DNA of 64,000 bases from Hygrophila difformis (Eukaryota > Streptophyta > Magnoliopsida > Lamiales > Acanthaceae). The stretch spans positions 27,225,763 to 27,289,762 of the forward strand of contig JAOANR010000006.1 of assembly GCA_030278955.1 (NCBI GenBank), in the 5' to 3' direction. A program made the position numbers and the translations under genes. Positions 25,201 through 34,140 of the stretch are shown piece by piece. The notes under the pieces are model-generated. The model made no database searches, was not told the origin of the DNA, and worked only from the letters and a program-made list of their open reading frames with translations. The first letter of the stretch is position 1, and the number at the start of each line of letters is the position of its first letter.

Positions 25201-28200
25201 GGCTTCAGCTCGTCAAAGATAGTGTTTAAGTCCTGCCCGTGGGCATCGATGTATTCTTTTAGTATTAAGTTTTGCGTAGTGAGGGTTTGGACTTGGCGCT
25301 CGAGTTGGTTTATGCGGTGATGATTCGCCTCTCTCAAGTTGCCCATGTGATGTAAATTGGCCTCCAATTGAGCCATACGGTACTTCATTTGCTCTAGGGT
25401 TTGGTGGGAATCGAGATGAACGCTCATCATCCTGACCATCAACTGCATCATGTCTTGACTAGCCATCTAGCGCAAGCAAGAGATCTAAGTTAATATTCGC
25501 CAAGATTCTAAGTTCAATTCGCCAAGATTCTAAGTTCAAGTTTCGCCAAGATTCTAAGTTCAAGTTTCCAAGATTCTAAGTTCATAGCAGAGATGCAACA
25601 TGCAAATGCAAATGATATTTCCCCCCAATAATAATTTAATGCACCATATATATATATCTTTTTTTTTCCATGGGTTTTAAAATAAAATTTTTCTCCATGG
25701 AAATAATAATTTAAAATTTAAAATGATAGTCAAAATATTGATAGTAGTTTAAAAAAAATAATAATGGTTTAAAAATAATAGTTTAAAAATAGCCGGGCTC
25801 TGATACCAACTTGTAACACCCCGGTTTTTTGGTCACCCAGGTCGGGATGTCACCGCCACATCTCCCTAGTAAGACACGGTTTCTCCGAGCTTACTAAAGA
25901 GATGCAAGGCTAGGTATTGCAGTATTTAAAACATTTAAAGCATTCGAAATAGCCCATACAATATAATTCGAAAATAATAATAGCATAGCGCAGCGGAAAT
26001 ATTTAGTTTAGTACAGTATCGCAACGGGAATTATAAAAAGGGCCGACATGGCCAAAACACGGGTTAAACAGGCCCGTTCATAATATAGTCTAAGTACGAA
26101 ATTTAAAAGCAAAATAACAATTCCCAAAATCCCATGCATGATTCGTGCTCATACAGGCTCATTCCACATATTCTGTAAAGAAAGGAATAAAAATGGTTTT
26201 GGTCAGCAAAATTGCTGAGTAAGTTAACACATGCATGATCGTAGGGTTTAAAAGCCATAAATTTAATAATTTAACAAAAGCATGATAATAACATAATATT
26301 TAGTTTCATCTAATCCATATCCAATAGCATAATTTATCTCAGGCTCTATTTAATAACACATATCACATGGTTCAAAATAATAGCCATAATTTAAATAAAG
26401 CATTTAAATAATTTAATTTGACAACAATATCATTTAATCTAGTTTAATTTAATTTAGAATCCCCATTACATTCCCGATTTGGTATTTCAAAGTTTCACGA
26501 TAAAAATCGCGATGTCAACAAGTTTAGCCGGTAGCCCGGCGGCCGCAGCCGTATCAGCCATACCCAGTACCACTCCGGAGCCTCGGGAAACCCATACGGA
26601 TATTCACGAGAGTGTAGGCTCTATATTTCGCCGTTTTGGCAATATCACATTTCAAGTATAGCGCGCGGGGTCACCATCGTCCATTACGGCACGAAGTGAA
26701 TCGTTAGGGGGCACCCTGCAGAGCACTCACCCCTAATTTTAATTTATCAAGTTTGTAAGGGGATTTAGTTTTTAAAATCTGCCTTCCATTGTATTAATTT
26801 GGAAACAATATCTCAATTCGTTTCAACCCTAAAGGTTAATTCCATGTTTCAACAAGATTTCAAAATTTCGTTTCGGTAAATCACAGTTTACTCCAAAATT
26901 CGTCTAAAATCAGATTTAATTCCGAAAATTCCAAAATTTCATATCTGACTCGGAAACATCAAGATCTACAACTTTCGTGTTTTAACTTTTTCAATCCGAG
27001 ATACCTAAGTAGGTCAAAATCGCCAATTTTCGCATAAGAAGAAATCTGTCCGAGTTTAACATGTCACAGTTTAAAGATTTCAAATTCTAACATATCAATT
27101 CAACTCCAAATTTAATGAAACTTGACAGGGATCATCTTAAAACATTTATCTACAACTTTCATGTTTGGCCAAAGATCTAAAACAGCCTAGATCTTATGTC
27201 AAAAACGAGATCAAGATCATTCCTAAGTTCTGTCCAAGATTCCAAGATCTAGAATCAAACAGTTCGGTTTCAACGGATTTTCACATATCAAATCAACTCC
27301 ACAAATTCTCAAATTTTTACAGTAGCTAGGTCTAAGTCTTAGGAACGTTTTTCGTGTTTTAAGTTTTTCCGTTTGAGTTCGTTTTAAGGGTCGGAAAAAT
27401 TCACCAAATCTGTTGCGTCGGTAGAAAAACAAAAGTGGACAGATTTATGGTTCTTGTTGAATCTTTTAGGTTTCGAATGTTTGAAAATCTCCCAAAACCA
27501 TAGTGTCTATGAACGTCGGGGATGTTTAGTTCGGAGGCGTGGCTTCCAGATCACCGTTTCTCCTCTCCGTTCGTCGGGTTCTACGATCTAGATTCGATAC
27601 GGGGTGTGGAAAGAAAAGAATCGAAGTTAGAATCCGTTTTCGGATAGAAACGTGAAAAGATTTATTGGACTAGAGCTTACCACAACGTTTGGAGACCTTG
27701 GATTTTCGTCCAAGCTGCTGCCTCCGTTTGGTGCTTTCCGTCGACTCCGAATTTAGGGTTTCGAACGTATAGAAGATTGTAGGGTTTTGTAAACTTGTTT
27801 GGGGCTCCCAAGGGGCTTATTTATAGAATTCTTAATCCCTAGGGCGTCCACAACCGACCTAAAAGTCTGGAGTCGAGAGACGTTCAACCGAAAGTCGAAA
27901 AATCCGCGTTCGGGCGAGAGATTCACGCAACAAACGAATCTGTGGGGTGGCGCGGTCGTGGCGCGCTAAAGCCACTTTACCGCGCGGCCACCGCGCCGAC
28001 TTCGCCTGGACTTCGGTCCGGGCGGGTCGTGCGATCCGTCGTGCTTTTCCGCCTCTCTTTCGGGTTTCTATCCCTCTATGCTCCCGAATTCCGATTTCCG
28101 GGGTATATTCGGGTTCATACTTTCTTTCTAATTTTATTCTCAGTCTAATTGGATGTTTTGGACTCGAATACTCGAGTTCATTAGTGTCGGGTTTTGGTGT

Positions 28201-31200
28201 TCCATTTATCCATCCTTTTGTTTAATTAAATTCCTTTAATTCCTTTTTAAGTAAAAATCTCATTTCTCATTTTCTTATCTTTATTTATTTCTTTTATTTG
28301 CTGGTTTTGTTTATTTATTTATATATATTTATTTTATTTATTATTTATTTATTTAATTATTGTTTTATTTTATGTTGGAAAATTCTCGGGTATTACACTC
28401 TTATTGAAGAATTCAAATGTTTCCCAACATCAGCAGAATTGTGTAATTTACATTTGTTTTTACCCTATATTAATATTTTCTGTCTATATAACCTTATATG
28501 TCTTGGAGTAATCATTAAATAACAAAAAAAAAAAGAAAAAAATCATAGACGCTTTAATCCTTTTAAATGCGAACCACTCTTCTCTAACTTTGAGTTTGTT
28601 CCCACCATCACACATTCTATTATATATTAATGTATGGCAGCTTTTGCCAAGCCAAGAAAGAATAGAAAATGCTATCCCAAAGCGGACTGATGTCCATTTT
28701 GTTGGACATCTTGGATCCATGAAAATCCACGAGAAAGGGACTGGGCGTATTGTATGTGCCAATTGTCATTTAGCTAATAAGCACGTGTATTCCTTGCTCA
28801 TTATTAGACAATCGCTTATTCAAAAACTTCGTGTGGGACTAATACTTTGCATTCTCCGTCTCATGGAAAACCCCTTTTGCTGCGCTTAGCTAGCCTTATC
28901 CCCCTAGAAGGGGGACTTTGGTGATAGGTTCTATAGGAACCAATAAAGGCCATCCTAGCCAACTTTCAGGCATTGAGATACGCTTCAAGCACGGATGATT
29001 ATCATAATAGATTTATATTGGTTCTTTATCTAATTCTTGAAGTTTAGTTACAAAATAACAAATTTATACATTATCTCAAAATAAATAATTATTTGAAATA
29101 GATTCAATTAATCATCATCATCATTACTATAATCTAAAACTGTTGTGTTTAGTTTTCCGCCTGAATCTCTTTTATAATATGAAATGATCAATATCTATAT
29201 TTAGAAAATAAATTTATACATTGATATAAAAAAATCTAATCTTTCTATGCATTATAAATAATATAGATTGAAAACAAATTAAATTATACTATTATATTTC
29301 ATATTTTGTAAATATTACTTCTTCCGTCCCACTAATTCTGTCTCACTTTCCTTTTTGGTACGTCCCATTACAATTGTCACATTTCCTTTTTAGAAAATAA
29401 TTAAATACTCAATTACCAAACTTACCCCCATCACATTACATTAATAAATAAATATACTAAAATTTCAATCTGCTATCATTAATAAATTCAACTCACAACC
29501 ATCACATCACACATAAATAAATCAATAAAAAATTCAAATTCATTACAATCACATCACATACCCTTACTTTAAACACTAATATACCCCTACATTAAATTTA
29601 ACCATCTTCACATAAAAAACCCTGTCCAAAAGAAATGAGACGTTATAAACGGGATGAAGGGAGTAATTAATACTATAAATTTTTTAATTTTATATTTAAT
29701 ATTATTAAATAAATATTATTCTAATAAATATAAAATTTGTTCCTAAAATATTAACATAAACAAATGTAATAAGCTAAAAACTTTTTAATTATTAATAATC
29801 AGTCAATTTATCAAAATATATATATTTGTCAAAAGCAGTTGGCCTGAGTGGTATGTAGCTCTGGTAGCTTAAGTAAAGACTCGAGTTCGAGCCTTTGTGT
29901 GTGTGGAGGATTCTGCTTTGGGAGAGACAAATGCCCACCTGATCCTCGAGAGATTAGTTTTGGGCCCAATGTGGCATTGGGATAAATATATACTTCCTCC
30001 ATCCATCTCATTATTTATGTTACGGACCCACCCAGCACGTATGTCGATAAACATTTTTAACCGTTAATAACTTAAACTGTGTACAGTGAAAAATTATAAA
30101 ACGTTGATATTATAAAACTACAAAATTATAAAAAGTTGAGATTATAAAACTACAAGATTAGATAAATATAAAAAGATCTCACTTGACTATGTTTTTTTTA
30201 AAATAACTATGATAAAAAATTTGAATCAAAGTCAACAGTGAATAGTGCTAAAAAACCATCCGTAACAAAAACACCGAGACAGAGGTAGTATTTTATATTA
30301 AATCTCTTCCATTAATAAAAACAAGTGGAAGGATTTGTTATTATTTGTTTTAAATCCCCATCCAAATTCCTCAATCCAAACATTTTCTAAATTGAATTCA
30401 GCTTTGCAAAGTTTGTCACTTGAAATTTGACTGATTGTTCCTGGATGATGACCTGCAGATTCTAGCTTTGCAATTAATTGTGGTGGGCAACAGATTAGGG
30501 CCTCAAGTAGTATTGTATATGACAAGGATGATTTGACTCTTGGTCCAGCAACATATTACATGACTGACACAAGAAGATGGGCTGTTAGCAATGCTGGTCT
30601 GCCAAGTGATACCATGAATCCATCATATACAAACTCCAGCTTCTCACAAATTACAAATAATTTGGATTCAGAACTATTCCGAACTGCTCGAACTTCAGCT
30701 GGATCATTAAGATATTATGGCTTAGGCATGGAAAATGGTAACTACAATTTGACATTGAAATTTGCAGAGACAGTGATTGTAGGAACACAGGCTTGGATGA
30801 GCCTCGGGAGACGTATTTTTGACATTTATATCCAGGTAAGTGTTAAATTAGAACTTTCACAATGTGGATTTGTGCTTATTCTTATCTTATTTAAAATATA
30901 GTGTGTTGTTGGAAGATACAACTTGAAGAGAGCCTTTGAGTAACTAAACTATGCAGTGCATGTCAAGCTTGGGACTAAATATGTTCCATGTTGGAAGTTG
31001 AATGGAATGCATCCTCTAACTACGTACAAATTCTGAAATTTGGTTGATGTGTTAAATCAGAATAAGCTAGTGCAGTTAAGACATCTGTTTTCTCCATGTT
31101 TCTCTTTTATTGTCAAGTGACCAACTTTTCTTTCTTCAGGGAAATTTGGTCGAGAAAGATTTTGACATTAGAAGAGCAGCAGGTGGTGCCTCTTTAGTAG

Positions 31201-33318
31201 CTGTTGAAAGGCAATACACGGTTGAGGTGTCTGAGAACCATATTGAAATCCATCTGTTCTGGGCAGGAAAAGGGACCTGTTGTGTACCCTATCCAGGAAC
31301 ATATGGTCCCTTAATTTCAGCAATTAGTGCTACACCAAGTATGTGCAAGTTCTGAAGCAGGATGTTCCGTGAAAAAATTTATTACTGTTTTCTTGTTCCA
31401 ATTCTGACTAATCACATGCACATTATACAGACTTCGTCCCTACTGTTGGGAGGAGTACGAATCGGGTTGGTCTGATTGTAGGGGTTGTTGTGGGAGTTTC
31501 AGTTGGAATTTTGCTATGTGCATTTGCAGTTTTCTTTGTGCTCCAGGGAAAAACAAAACAGAGAGGTTTTGGGGATGAAGGTAACATAAATTACTCAGAC
31601 TTGACATTTACAAAATTTCTCTGTTTACTTTCAAGTTATTTGCCAGCAATTTTAGTTGTTTATTGTTCACGCCTCAGATGATGAATTATCTCGCCTTGTA
31701 TGAAATCTTTGAGTTGATTATCTCGCCTTGTAATTAATTTGCAGAGTTATTGGGTATTAATTCTCGACCCTACACGTTTAGTTATGCTGAGCTCAGATCT
31801 GCCACAAACGACTTTGATCTCTCCAATAAGCTTGGAGAGGGTGGATTTGGACCTGTTTTCAAGGTAAAGATTACTTTGAACTTTATCATCAGAAACATAT
31901 CAGAAACGTAATGAGTCTTGTGAAGGTATCTCACTGAGCCGAAATAAACATAAACAATTGACATTTGAAGTAAAAAAAATTTCTTGTGGAATTTTTTATT
32001 TTATTTTTTTTAAATTTCTTTTCTGTACTTAATTACAAATCTTAATTATTAACCAACAGGGAACCCTTGGAGATGGAAGAGCAGTTGCTGTCAAACAGTT
32101 GTCTGTGGCATCACATCAAGGAAAGAGCCAGTTTATTGCAGAAATTGCTACCATTTCTGCCGTGCAACATCGCAACCTTGTTAAACTCTATGGGTGCTGC
32201 ATTGAGGGAGATAAACAGTTGCTTGTTTATGAGTATCTCGAGAACAAGAGTCTTGACCAAATATTGTTTGGCACTGGTGAAGAGCACCTTTTATGCTTCA
32301 TATCTTACCTACTCCTACATGCTACACGAGTCATTCAGTTTCAATGCAACTGATTTGTTCTCTTATGAAATAGGTGGTAAGACTTTGGTTCTCGATTGGC
32401 CAATGCGTTTCCATATATGCACGGGAATAGCCCGGGGTCTTGCTTATCTCCATGAGGAATCTCGTCTTCGAATTGTTCATAGAGATGTGAAATCCAGTAA
32501 CATTCTCCTTGATTCTGACCTCACGCCTAAAATATCAGATTTTGGCTTGGCCAAATTGTTTGATGATAACAAGACGCATATAAGCACTCGAGTGGCTGGC
32601 ACAATGCAAGTTTCAAGTATTTCAATTTCCATGTTTCTCTTTCTCGTGCCGAAAAATCTGATTTTTTTTTTTTTTTTTTCTCCTGAATTGGTCATTTTTG
32701 CAGAGGATATCTTGCACCGGAGTATGCTATGCGCGGGCTTCTCACTGAGAAGGCCGACATATTCAGCTTTGGCGTCGTAGCTCTTGAGATAATCAGTGGA
32801 AGGCCAAATTCTGACACAAGTTTGCCGGATGATATGATTTATCTTCTTGAATGGGTACGTATGCTCTTCTAACTCAAAACCATTTCACTACTACCCTTTT
32901 TCATATACTAAACATACATATTTCATTTCAGGCTTGGAACCTTCATGAAAAAAACAAGGTAATTGAGCTGGTTGATCCATCTCTACACGAATACAACCCG
33001 GAGGAAGTAATGAGAATCATCAACATAGCGTTTCTCTGCATCCAAGCGGCCCCAGCCTTACGCCCTCGCATGTCCCGTGTTGTGGCCATGCTCTTTGGAG
33101 ACATTGAGGTTGCATCTGTCCCCACACGCCCTGCGTACCTCACTGGTTGGCAGTTCAACGACATGACCAGCTTCATGTCATCGAACACCGAGAGCACGAC
33201 ATTCAATTCAGAGACCAGTAACTTCAATACAAGGACGAATAAAACCATGGAAATAGATGCGGGGTGGTCCCCCACAGATCCCGCCAAGGCGATGCTCGAT
33301 AAATCATTGCATTGGTAA
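9922..33318 (+). CDS. LRR receptor-like serine/threonine kinase, LRR-VIII-2 type with malectin domain
   Basis: Membrane receptor kinase of the Arabidopsis At1g56130-like group; the ligand is unknown. Exons: 9922-10042, 10776-10953, 11035-11106, 11262-11333, 11449-11520, 11685-11756, 14316-14387, 14485-14556, 14716-14787, 14890-14964, 15066-15137, 15208-15279, 15409-15477, 15877-15942, 16097-16141, 16318-16382, 30459-30835, 31140-31338, 31431-31580, 31745-31863, 32060-32276, 32374-32605, 32704-32854, 32932-33318. They keep phase and give 3099 nt (about 1032 aa), normal for the family. Signal peptide: [20 protein letters not shown]. LRRs mostly sit on 72-nt exons. The malectin-like part starts SSFAINCGG; the membrane segment is [20 protein letters not shown]. 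Kinase motifs are intact: [38 protein letters not shown]. The ATG at 9922 is preferred over the in-frame one at 9820 because it places the signal peptide at the N terminus. Confidence 0.9.
12523..12790. mobile_element. MITE, Stowaway-like family A, in intron 6
   Basis: It starts TACTCCTTCCGTCTCATTAT and ends GGACGAATGGAGTA, an imperfect inverted pair. The interior shares AATATCTCACTTGACTATAT and TATAACTGTAACAAAAA with the other family A copies. Confidence 0.65.
12970..13190. mobile_element. MITE fragment, family A, in intron 6
   Basis: It contains CGGACCCACCCAGCACG, also seen at 30020-30040, and TAACAAGATCTCACTTGGCTA, and ends GAACGGAGGAAGTA. The left end is not clear, so this is probably truncated. 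Confidence 0.5.
13189..13338. repeat. 75-bp perfect tandem duplication in intron 6
   Basis: Bases 13189-13263 and 13264-13338 are identical by eye, each opening TATAATTTTTGTGATG and closing CTCTTCAACTCCTC. It lies at the edge of a MITE fragment. Confidence 0.9.
16243..16274. repeat. TTA microsatellite in intron 15
   Basis: About ten uninterrupted TTA/ATT triplets between exons 15 and 16. Confidence 0.9.
16402..17048. mobile_element. Composite MITE: outer Stowaway-like element with nested insertions
   Basis: The outer ends are TACTCCCTCCGTCCTATTAAAAGTGACCAC (16402 onward) and GTGGTCACATTTAATGGGACGGAGGGAGTA (ending 17048), clear inverted partners. Between them sits at least one complete second MITE (16649-16842) and AT-rich sequence that may be a third, since TAATCCATCCATCTAATTT near 16498 resembles another MITE start. 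Confidence 0.7.
16649..16842. mobile_element. Inner MITE nested in the composite element
   Basis: It begins TACTCCCTCCGTCCCACC and ends TGGGACAGAGGGAGTA. The terminal inverted repeats match well and the whole element is 194 bases. Confidence 0.75.
17312..19909 (-). repeat. 3' LTR of the intronic Tekay-type element
   Basis: It starts TGTAACACCCCGG and ends GGGTATTACA, forming short terminal inverted ends. The neighbouring 19910-19925 reads on the minus strand as a purine-rich tract (AAGGAGGGTAGAC), the expected polypurine tract. Small open frames within it are repeated in the other LTR and look like chance. Confidence 0.95.
20138..22666 (-). pseudogene. Gypsy pol, main part: RT C-half, RNase H, integrase, chromodomain
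   Basis: An open frame of 842 codons. RT shows [15 protein letters not shown] and the catalytic FIDDILIYS. RNase H follows ([37 protein letters not shown]). Integrase has the HHCC zinc region ([12 protein letters not shown] then CLTCQK), the DDE residues in [17 protein letters not shown] and [10 protein letters not shown], and the GPY/F region ([11 protein letters not shown]). The C terminus ([17 protein letters not shown] through ATWEV) is chromodomain-like, the hallmark of chromoviruses such as Tekay. It is called a pseudogene because it is split from the RT N-half by a one-base frame change near 22665. Confidence 0.95.
22663..23139 (-). pseudogene. Gypsy RT N-terminal half, frame-broken
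   Basis: It encodes the protease-RT linker ([20 protein letters not shown]) and the first RT motifs ([49 protein letters not shown]). The frame ends just after LRSG and the expected continuation lies in the neighbouring frame, so a single-base loss separates it from the next segment. Its upstream end is also shifted relative to the protease frame near 23160. Confidence 0.9.
23145..23603 (-). pseudogene. Gypsy aspartic protease segment
   Basis: It contains the active-site string LFDSGASCS and the downstream [10 protein letters not shown] typical of Ty3/Gypsy proteases, so the catalytic Asp is present. It is in the same frame as gag, separated from it by one TAA at 23649-23651, and it ends in a frame change before RT. 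Confidence 0.9.
23649..24866 (-). pseudogene. Gypsy gag with zinc knuckles
   Basis: The start is taken at 24866 ([10 protein letters not shown]) rather than the ATG 14 codons upstream, because Tekay gags commonly begin with a basic Arg/Gly stretch. A Gln/Pro/Thr-rich N terminus precedes the Retrotrans_gag capsid region ([54 protein letters not shown]). Two zinc knuckles follow: an irregular [13 protein letters not shown] and a canonical [14 protein letters not shown]. The C terminus is an Asn/Gln/Pro tract. A TAA stop ends the frame, but the same frame continues into the protease 16 codons later, so this is either a stop mutation (CAA to TAA is one transition) or a readthrough boundary. No other break is visible in gag. 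Confidence 0.85.
25131..25466 (-). CDS. Leader ORF upstream of gag in the Tekay-type element, coiled-coil
   Basis: An intact 111-codon frame between the primer site and gag, on the element strand, starting [20 protein letters not shown]. Residues about 15-75 ([36 protein letters not shown]) have leucine/methionine spacing consistent with a coiled coil. The C terminus is strongly acidic ([12 protein letters not shown]). It resembles no gag or pol domain I know. The only intact ORF of the element, it lies about 260 bases before gag, in the leader. It could be a real accessory or translation-regulating upstream ORF, or a chance frame. Confidence 0.5.
   Translation of the reverse strand: MASQDMMQLMVRMMSVHLDSHQTLEQMKYRMAQLEANLHHMGNLREANHHRINQLERQVQTLTTQNLILKEYIDAHGQDLNTIFDELKPSSSEEEDPEEDPATSSGDVMRH
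25496..25584. repeat. Four imperfect ~22-bp tandem repeats in the element leader
   Basis: The unit (TTTCG)CCAAGATTCTAAGTTCAA occurs four times, with small length differences, between the leader ORF start and the primer site. Confidence 0.85.
25797..25808 (-). other. Primer binding site (initiator Met tRNA) of the Tekay-type element
   Basis: The minus strand reads TGGTATCAGAGC, a full match to the plant initiator-tRNA primer site, three bases inside the 5' LTR. Confidence 0.9.
25812..28397 (-). repeat. 5' LTR of the intronic Tekay-type element
   Basis: It repeats 17312-19909 almost base for base, bounded by TGTAACACCCC and TATTACA. It is followed directly by the target duplication CTCTT at 28398-28402. 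Confidence 0.95.
28738..28950 (+). other. Plastid-derived fragments: petA-like piece and possible ycf2-like piece
   Basis: Bases 28740-28782 translate to [14 protein letters not shown], the haem-attachment region (CxxCH) near the N terminus of plastid cytochrome f, with plastid-like codons; flanking codons do not continue petA. About 75 bases on, from near 28858, CTCATGGAAAACCCC followed by GCTTAGC, TTATCCCCCT and GTGATAGGTTCTATAGGAAC resembles, from memory, the ATP-binding region of plastid ycf2. Neither is functional. The petA match is firm by eye; ycf2 needs a search. Confidence 0.55.
28951..29315. other. AT-rich intron sequence without recognisable features
   Basis: Part of kinase intron 16. 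I see no ORF or repeat end here. Confidence 0.5.
29316..29665. mobile_element. MITE, Stowaway-like, in kinase intron 16
   Basis: It starts TACTTCTTCCGTCCCACTAA and ends AACGGGATGAAGGGAGTA. The ends are inverted partners and the element is 350 bases. Confidence 0.65.
29832..29990 (+). mobile_element. tRNA-derived SINE, family 1, in kinase intron 16
   Basis: Box A TGGCCTGAGTGG at 29840-29851 and box B GAGTTCGAGCC at 29883-29893 are well spaced for an internal RNA polymerase III promoter. The body contains CTCGAGAGATTAGTTT, which recurs in the minus-strand copy at 50422-50525. Confidence 0.6.
29991..30290. mobile_element. MITE, family A, abutting the SINE
   Basis: It starts TACTTCCTCCATCCATCTCA and ends GACAGAGGTAGTA, with the family A interior (CGGACCCACCCAGCACG, AAGATCTCACTTGACTATG). 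It lies about 170 bases before kinase exon 17. Confidence 0.6.
32606..32703 (+). other. GC-AG intron in the kinase domain
   Basis: Exon 22 ends ...GGCACAAT and the intron begins GCAAGT, ending TTTTTGCAG. The phase is right only at this GC donor, restoring the conserved activation-segment reading into GYLAPEYA. The rest of the donor matches the strong consensus usual for GC-AG introns. Confidence 0.8.
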
Positions 33319-33340
33319 GGGTGGGTAGATTACTTTGATC

Positions 33341-33346
33341 AATAAA
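33341..33346 (+). promoter_or_regulatory. Possible polyadenylation signal of the kinase gene
   Basis: AATAAA lies 22 bases after the TAA stop. Plant signals are loose, so this is only a candidate. Confidence 0.4.
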
Positions 33347-33600
33347 TGTTGTTTGAATCTGTGTTCCACGGGCCAATAACAATAGAGTTAGGGCAATAGA
33401 GTTTTTATCCTGATTTGTCAAAATATGGATATCCAGAGGTGTTCCAGTGAAGAGGAACCAGTGCTAGGCCTATGAATCCTGTCCAATAATACCAAATCAA
33501 TGCAATAAAGGGAAAAAGGAAAGAAGTGCACCTGTCAATAAGGAAATTAATGGCTTGATTTATGTGTGATATGTAATTGCCCTATTAGAATAGAGCAAAA

Positions 33601-34140
33601 TTGGAGTTGTGTTGTGCCATTCGAAATTCAGAAACTTCATCATGGAATATGGACGAGAACGCGAGATCAGGGATGCTGGACTTGAATTCCTTCCCAGACG
33701 AGATGGTTGACACCGGCGACCCTCAAATAACACCACTGCGCAACTGTGACGACACCACCGCTGCATCATTTGGGGATGAGTGTTTCTTTGTGAGCGAAGC
33801 CGATGCTGTACAGCTATTGGACGAGATGGTGGTGGCTGTTTTGGGAATGGAGGAGAGGATGGTGGTGGGCGAAGGAAAGGGGTGGCCGTGAGTTTTGGTG
33901 GCGGTGGTCATGGAGTGGCGGAGGTGGTGGCAGTGGCGCGATGGTGCCGTGGTGGTTTTGGGTGATGAACGGTGGTGGTGGCTCGTGGTGGTTGGGATTG
34001 TGATGATTTTGGATGGAAAAATGGAGTCAAATGGTGGCGGGGTGGTGGATGCCACGACGGAGGGCGGCGGCACTGGTGGAGCGCCAGCGATTGCGGCGCC
34101 GGAAGGTGGCGGCCGCGTCGGCAGGACACATTTAGGTTAG
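33601..34140. other. GGTGG-rich low-complexity tract with a short ORF
   Basis: A 96-codon plus-strand frame (33601-33891) starts near the kinase 3' end but matches no family I recognise; its first part (MLDLNSFPDEMVDTGD) is not low complexity. From about 33823 to 34110 the plus strand is dominated by GGTGG and GGCGG units. This gives overlapping open frames on both strands (Trp/Gly/Val-rich on plus, His/Pro/Thr-rich on minus), which are composition artefacts. It could be the eroded end of a gene. Confidence 0.4.

Larger units (their letters stand above)
17312..28397 (-). mobile_element. Complete Tekay/Del-type Ty3/Gypsy element inside kinase intron 16
   Basis: An 11,086-base element with long LTRs (17312-19909 and 25812-28397), a perfect 5-bp target duplication CTCTT (17307-17311 and 28398-28402), a primer site for initiator tRNA, a leader ORF, gag, and pol with a C-terminal chromodomain-like segment. 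It is antisense to the kinase gene. The LTRs are near-identical with a few substitutions and small indels, for example 15 bases around 18996-19015 missing from the right copy, which suggests a fairly recent insertion. Despite that, gag-pol carries a stop and two frame changes, so this copy cannot act alone. Confidence 0.95.

Noticed and set aside
32341..32780. Long plus-strand frame across 32067-32780 as an intronless kinase
   Set aside because: It runs through introns in mixed frames; the conserved kinase motifs are only continuous when the introns are removed.
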